DNA of 54,533 bases from JAAYEA01 sp012689325 (GTDB taxonomy: Bacteria > Chloroflexota > Anaerolineae > JAAYEA01). The notes below the pieces were generated by a model. It made no database searches. It was not told the DNA's origin and saw nothing but the letters and a program-made list of their open reading frames with translations. The DNA is taken from NCBI GenBank assembly GCA_036841525.1, contig DAITVZ010000029.1, positions 1-54,533 on the forward strand, written 5' to 3'. Positions 51,785-54,533 of the stretch are shown piece after piece. Made by a program: the position numbers and the translations under genes. Positions within the stretch are counted from its first letter, which is position 1. Each line of letters begins with the position of its first letter.

Positions 51785-53137
51785 CTAAAAGTTGCTGGTC
51801 CTGAACCCGTAGAAGTGCTCCTCGCGGATCAGCCACTCCTCCCACTGGCCGAGCTGGCGCAGATGCTCCTCCCCCGGGGCGAAATCGTCGCCCAGGCGCC
51901 GGAGCCACCCTTGCAGCTCCCCCTCCAGCTCGGCAGCCAGCGCCTCATGCCCCGGCTCGGCCATCAGGTTGCGCATCTGGTAGGGGTCGCGCTCGTTATC
52001 GAAGAGCAGCGCGCCGCCTTGCAGCCAGCGGGCGTAGGTGTGGCGCCGGGTGCGCACGCCGCGCCAGGGCTGGTAGGCCCGCGCCTGGTCGAACGCGACA
52101 TAATTGTTGATCAAGACCGAGCTCGGCTCCAGGTGACTGCGGCCCAGCAGCACGCCGCTCAAGTCGAGGCCGTTCATGGCGGCGGGGACGGGCTGGCCCA
52201 ACAGCCCCAATAAGGTCGGCGCATAGTCGGCGACGCTGATGAGCGTGTCGCGGACCTCCCCGGCGGGCAGGCGCCCCGGCCAGCGCATCACCAGCGGCAC
52301 GCGGATGCTCTCCTCGAACGGCTGCTGCTTGTTCAGCCGCCCGTGCGCCCAGAGCATGTCGCCATGGTCGGAGGAAAAGACCACGAGCGTGTTCTCCGCC
52401 AACCCTAGCCGGTCCAGCGCGTCCATCAGCCGCCCCACGTTCCGGTCCAGCGCGGTGACGTGGGCGTAATAGCCGGCGATGGCGGCGCGGTCGGCGCCCT
52501 CGGCGTTGGGGCGCAGCGCCACCTCCTCCGGCGGGTACATCTCCAAGAACTCGGTCGGGACCTGGCGGTAGGGGTCGTGCGGCGGGCCCCAGGAGAGGAA
52601 GAGGCAAAAGGGGGTGCCGGTACGGCACCCCTCCTGGAACCGCTCCAGGAACCCGATGGCCTGGTCGGTTTGCACGTCGGCGTCGTAGCGGGCGACGCGC
52701 TTCAGCGCGGGGTCGTCGTCCTCGTAGTAGCGGCAGTCGAGGTACTGGTGGTTGCAGTTGTAGGCGGCCCAATAGTCGTCGAAGCCGTGGCGGCGGCGCC
52801 CCGGCGGGGTGAACATGTGCCGCGAGATGCCGTCCAGGTGCCACTTGCCGATGTAGCCGGCCCGATGACCCGCGTCATGGAGTTCGTCGGCGATGGAGCG
52901 CTCATCCTCGGGCAGGCGCAGGTCGTTGGCGAGGCAGCGGCAGGTGAGGGCGTGGCGGCCGGTGAGGAGCGAGCCGCGGCTGGGGGTGCAGACGGGGGTG
53001 TTGGCGATGGCGTGGCGGAAACAGAGCCCCTGCGCGGCCAGCCGGTCGAGGTGGGGGGTGCGCGTTGGCTCGCCGCCCAGCGCCGAGCCGCGCATCTGGT
53101 CGGCAAAGACGTAGAGGAGGTTGGGTCGGGAAGGCAT
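51785..53137 (-). CDS. Sulfatase (formylglycine-dependent)
   Basis: A 450-residue type I sulfatase that hydrolyses sulfate esters. The metal-binding start N-L-L-Y-V-F-A-D-Q-M-R, the formylglycine motif Cys50-T-P-S-R54 (Cys to be converted by a formylglycine-generating enzyme) and S-S-D-H-G-D-M-L-W-A-H are all present. No signal peptide is obvious, so it may be cytoplasmic or exported by other means. The substrate is unknown; glycan sulfates are likely given the many glycan genes. ATG at 53137 follows AAAGGAG; a frame extension to 53179 is rejected. A TATACT-like -10 lies at 53170-53175. No formylglycine-generating enzyme gene is in the window. Confidence 0.92.
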   Translation of the reverse strand: MPSRPNLLYVFADQMRGSALGGEPTRTPHLDRLAAQGLCFRHAIANTPVCTPSRGSLLTGRHALTCRCLANDLRLPEDERSIADELHDAGHRAGYIGKWHLDGISRHMFTPPGRRRHGFDDYWAAYNCNHQYLDCRYYEDDDPALKRVARYDADVQTDQAIGFLERFQEGCRTGTPFCLFLSWGPPHDPYRQVPTEFLEMYPPEEVALRPNAEGADRAAIAGYYAHVTALDRNVGRLMDALDRLGLAENTLVVFSSDHGDMLWAHGRLNKQQPFEESIRVPLVMRWPGRLPAGEVRDTLISVADYAPTLLGLLGQPVPAAMNGLDLSGVLLGRSHLEPSSVLINNYVAFDQARAYQPWRGVRTRRHTYARWLQGGALLFDNERDPYQMRNLMAEPGHEALAAELEGELQGWLRRLGDDFAPGEEHLRQLGQWEEWLIREEHFYGFRTSNF

Positions 53138-53249
53138 GGCAGGGCTCCTTTCGCGGGAGGGATGAGGGGAGTATAGCACAGGGCGGGCGTGTTCGCACTA
53201 CTCGGGGGAATCCCAGTTGATGCGGCGGTGTCTTGCGCCCTGATTGAGC

Positions 53250-54533
53250 CTAGATGAGATCATCAATGGACTTGGTCCAGCGACACTCTGGATAGTTGAC
53301 ACATCCGAGAAAGATGGATAGGTCCTTTTTGCGGCCAATTGCCTGTCCCCCGCAGTACTCACATACCAGGCCCATGACACGCGCCAAGGTTGTCGCGTCA
53401 GATGCGGTCATGCGCTTTGTGAATCCGCATGCACCACCCGTGCAAGCGAGGTATGCGCCGTACCTTCCAATTTTTGGCCAAAGCGGATTGCCGCACTGGG
53501 GGCACAAACCAACCAACTCGTGACGGCCTTCGATCTTCTGTTCCAGTGTTCCCAGCCTCAGTTCTTCCTCTGGAATCAGTTGCAGAAAGGCGTAGAGCAG
53601 CTTTGTAGTCTCCGGAAAGTCAAGACGCACCACAGGCCCTTGCGGTGACTCCGGGTCCAGATAGAGCCAGAGCCGTTTCCGGTCGATTCCTACGATGCCC
53701 AGATGTGTCTGCTGGTTCCCGTGCCAGATTCTTGCGTTTCTCAGCCCAATGTGGAAGCTCTGGCTTCCTCGACCAGTGATGCAAAACCGTACGTGATCTG
53801 AGTCGCAGTGTCTGAGCGCTTGAGGCGAGATATGGTAAGGACCAAGCGGGACTGGCCAAGTGATGGCGATCTCTTCGTGAGCTTCGCCTAGATCCGTTTC
53901 GATGGGCACCTTCGCGTCCATCCCTTTGCTGAAGAACTGCAGACCAGGCAATGCGTCATCATATATACGCCAGTCTGGTTGTTCTGGTGCCGATTGCCTC
54001 GCTATAGCATCCAGAAGCTGTCGGAAGCTGTCGCTGCCGCTGAAGTGCTCGTGCATGTAGGAGTAATCTGCGAGCGCAATGAACTTGCCTTTGGCCCGGC
54101 TGATGGCGACATTTGCCAATCTCATCGCCGTACTGTCGATATCTCCGACAACTAGACGCCCGGGTCGTTTGGGGCTACCCTCGACAGTGTCGAAGATGAT
54201 GATATCGCTCTCTGAACCTTGATAACGATGCACCGTAGCGACCCGGACATTTGTATCTCCCGGGTTCAGGTCTTTGAGCAAACGGTTGATCAGTCGGGAC
54301 TGTGCGTTATAGGGGGTAATAATCCCGACTTTGCGACCACGTCCGACCGAGTATGCAAGTACTACAGATACCAGGGCCGAGATAGGGTTAAGGCGGCTAT
54401 GCGAGGTGGTTTCGCTATAGCAGTGCGGATGGAGCAGCTTCAGGTCGTACAGCGCCACTGGCTTTCCAGCTGATGGCGGGTCATCTGCAATCGGCGCAGT
54501 TGCTGCCCACACGCCTGGTCCATCGTGGATCCG
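53250..54533 (-). CDS. SF1 helicase with C-terminal zinc ribbons (N-terminus cut by the window edge)
   Basis: The frame is open to the right edge, giving the last 427 residues of an Upf1/DNA2-type superfamily-1 helicase. RecA2 motifs are clear: V-G-I-I-T-P-Y-N-A-Q (motif IV region), A-T-V-H-R-Y-Q-G-S-E-S-D (motif V) and N-V-A-I-S-R-A-K-G (motif VI with the arginine finger). After about 200 residues of unrecognised alpha/beta sequence there are two topoisomerase-type zinc ribbons (C-P-Q-C ... C-T-G-G-A-C and C-E-Y-C ... C-V-N-Y-P-E-C). GC and codon use are visibly lower than in the neighbours, suggesting transfer. Such helicases occur in defence islands, but no partner gene is visible here. 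Confidence 0.85.
   Translation of the reverse strand, partial: RIHDGPGVWAATAPIADDPPSAGKPVALYDLKLLHPHCYSETTSHSRLNPISALVSVVLAYSVGRGRKVGIITPYNAQSRLINRLLKDLNPGDTNVRVATVHRYQGSESDIIIFDTVEGSPKRPGRLVVGDIDSTAMRLANVAISRAKGKFIALADYSYMHEHFSGSDSFRQLLDAIARQSAPEQPDWRIYDDALPGLQFFSKGMDAKVPIETDLGEAHEEIAITWPVPLGPYHISPQALRHCDSDHVRFCITGRGSQSFHIGLRNARIWHGNQQTHLGIVGIDRKRLWLYLDPESPQGPVVRLDFPETTKLLYAFLQLIPEEELRLGTLEQKIEGRHELVGLCPQCGNPLWPKIGRYGAYLACTGGACGFTKRMTASDATTLARVMGLVCEYCGGQAIGRKKDLSIFLGCVNYPECRWTKSIDDLI

Overview
The window is a GC-rich bacterial chromosome segment. It most resembles a member of the Chloroflexota (Anaerolineae or Caldilineae type). I infer this from the mix of genes: LysW-dependent lysine synthesis, CIRCE-controlled groESL beside an HspR-type regulator, a T-box ahead of thrS, DnaD and DnaC-like loaders next to dnaB, and secreted proteins with Thr/Pro linkers, DUF11 repeats and a C-terminal aromatic-Pro-Leu-Val tail. 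No rRNA, tRNA, insertion sequence, CRISPR array or prophage was seen. The taxonomic call is an inference.

Layout. 1-2420 (minus): a metallo-beta-lactamase-fold protein, a TPR lipoprotein and a membrane-anchored protein cut by the left edge, in one operon. 2619-2855 (plus): a DUF951 protein. 2885-7478 (minus): two surface-anchored glycoside-hydrolase-like proteins. 7765-9522 (minus): thrS behind a complete T-box leader. 9887-16034 (minus): the lysine operon lysS-T-U-hicdh-W-X-K (alpha-aminoadipate route, LysW carrier). Its leader holds a consensus promoter, two terminator-like hairpins and a 38-codon leader ORF ending Lys-Lys-Pro-Gly-Pro. 16444-28419: a heat-shock block with groESL (two CIRCE-type elements), hsp20, and a divergent cbpA-htrA-hspR unit followed by a release-factor-like protein, clpB and clpC. 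28492-33938 (minus): an oxidoreductase, a GT39 glycosyltransferase and a third GH-like paralogue. 33968-37910 (minus): a DNA-replication group encoding a bifunctional-nuclease-family protein, DnaB, a DnaD-like protein and a DnaC-like protein with two AAA+ modules. 38161-46497 (minus): a 2778-residue secreted subtilase with kelch, DUF11 and nidogen-like repeats. 46718-53137: a DODA-family dioxygenase, a sugar isomerase/epimerase, an aldehyde:ferredoxin oxidoreductase with its MoaD-like partner (probably leaderless), a methyltransferase and a sulfatase. 53250-54533 (minus): the C-terminal part of an SF1 helicase with topoisomerase-type zinc ribbons and visibly lower GC.

How it works together. 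The heat-shock block is a proteostasis island: folding (GroESL, Hsp20, CbpA), envelope proteolysis (HtrA), disaggregation (ClpB), ClpP-coupled unfolding (ClpC with an LGF loop) and possibly rescue of stalled ribosomes (release-factor-like protein). It appears to be under two controls: HrcA/CIRCE on groESL, and an AT-rich 10-bp inverted repeat placed exactly between the divergent hsp20 and cbpA-htrA-hspR promoters. The lysine and thrS units each carry a transcription attenuator: a leader peptide for lysine and a T-box with an ACC specifier for threonine.

Most worth following up: the lysine leader ORF, the two-module DnaC-like loader, the hsp20/cbpA operator, the release-factor-like protein in the stress cluster, and the direct-repeat operator at 29720-29763.
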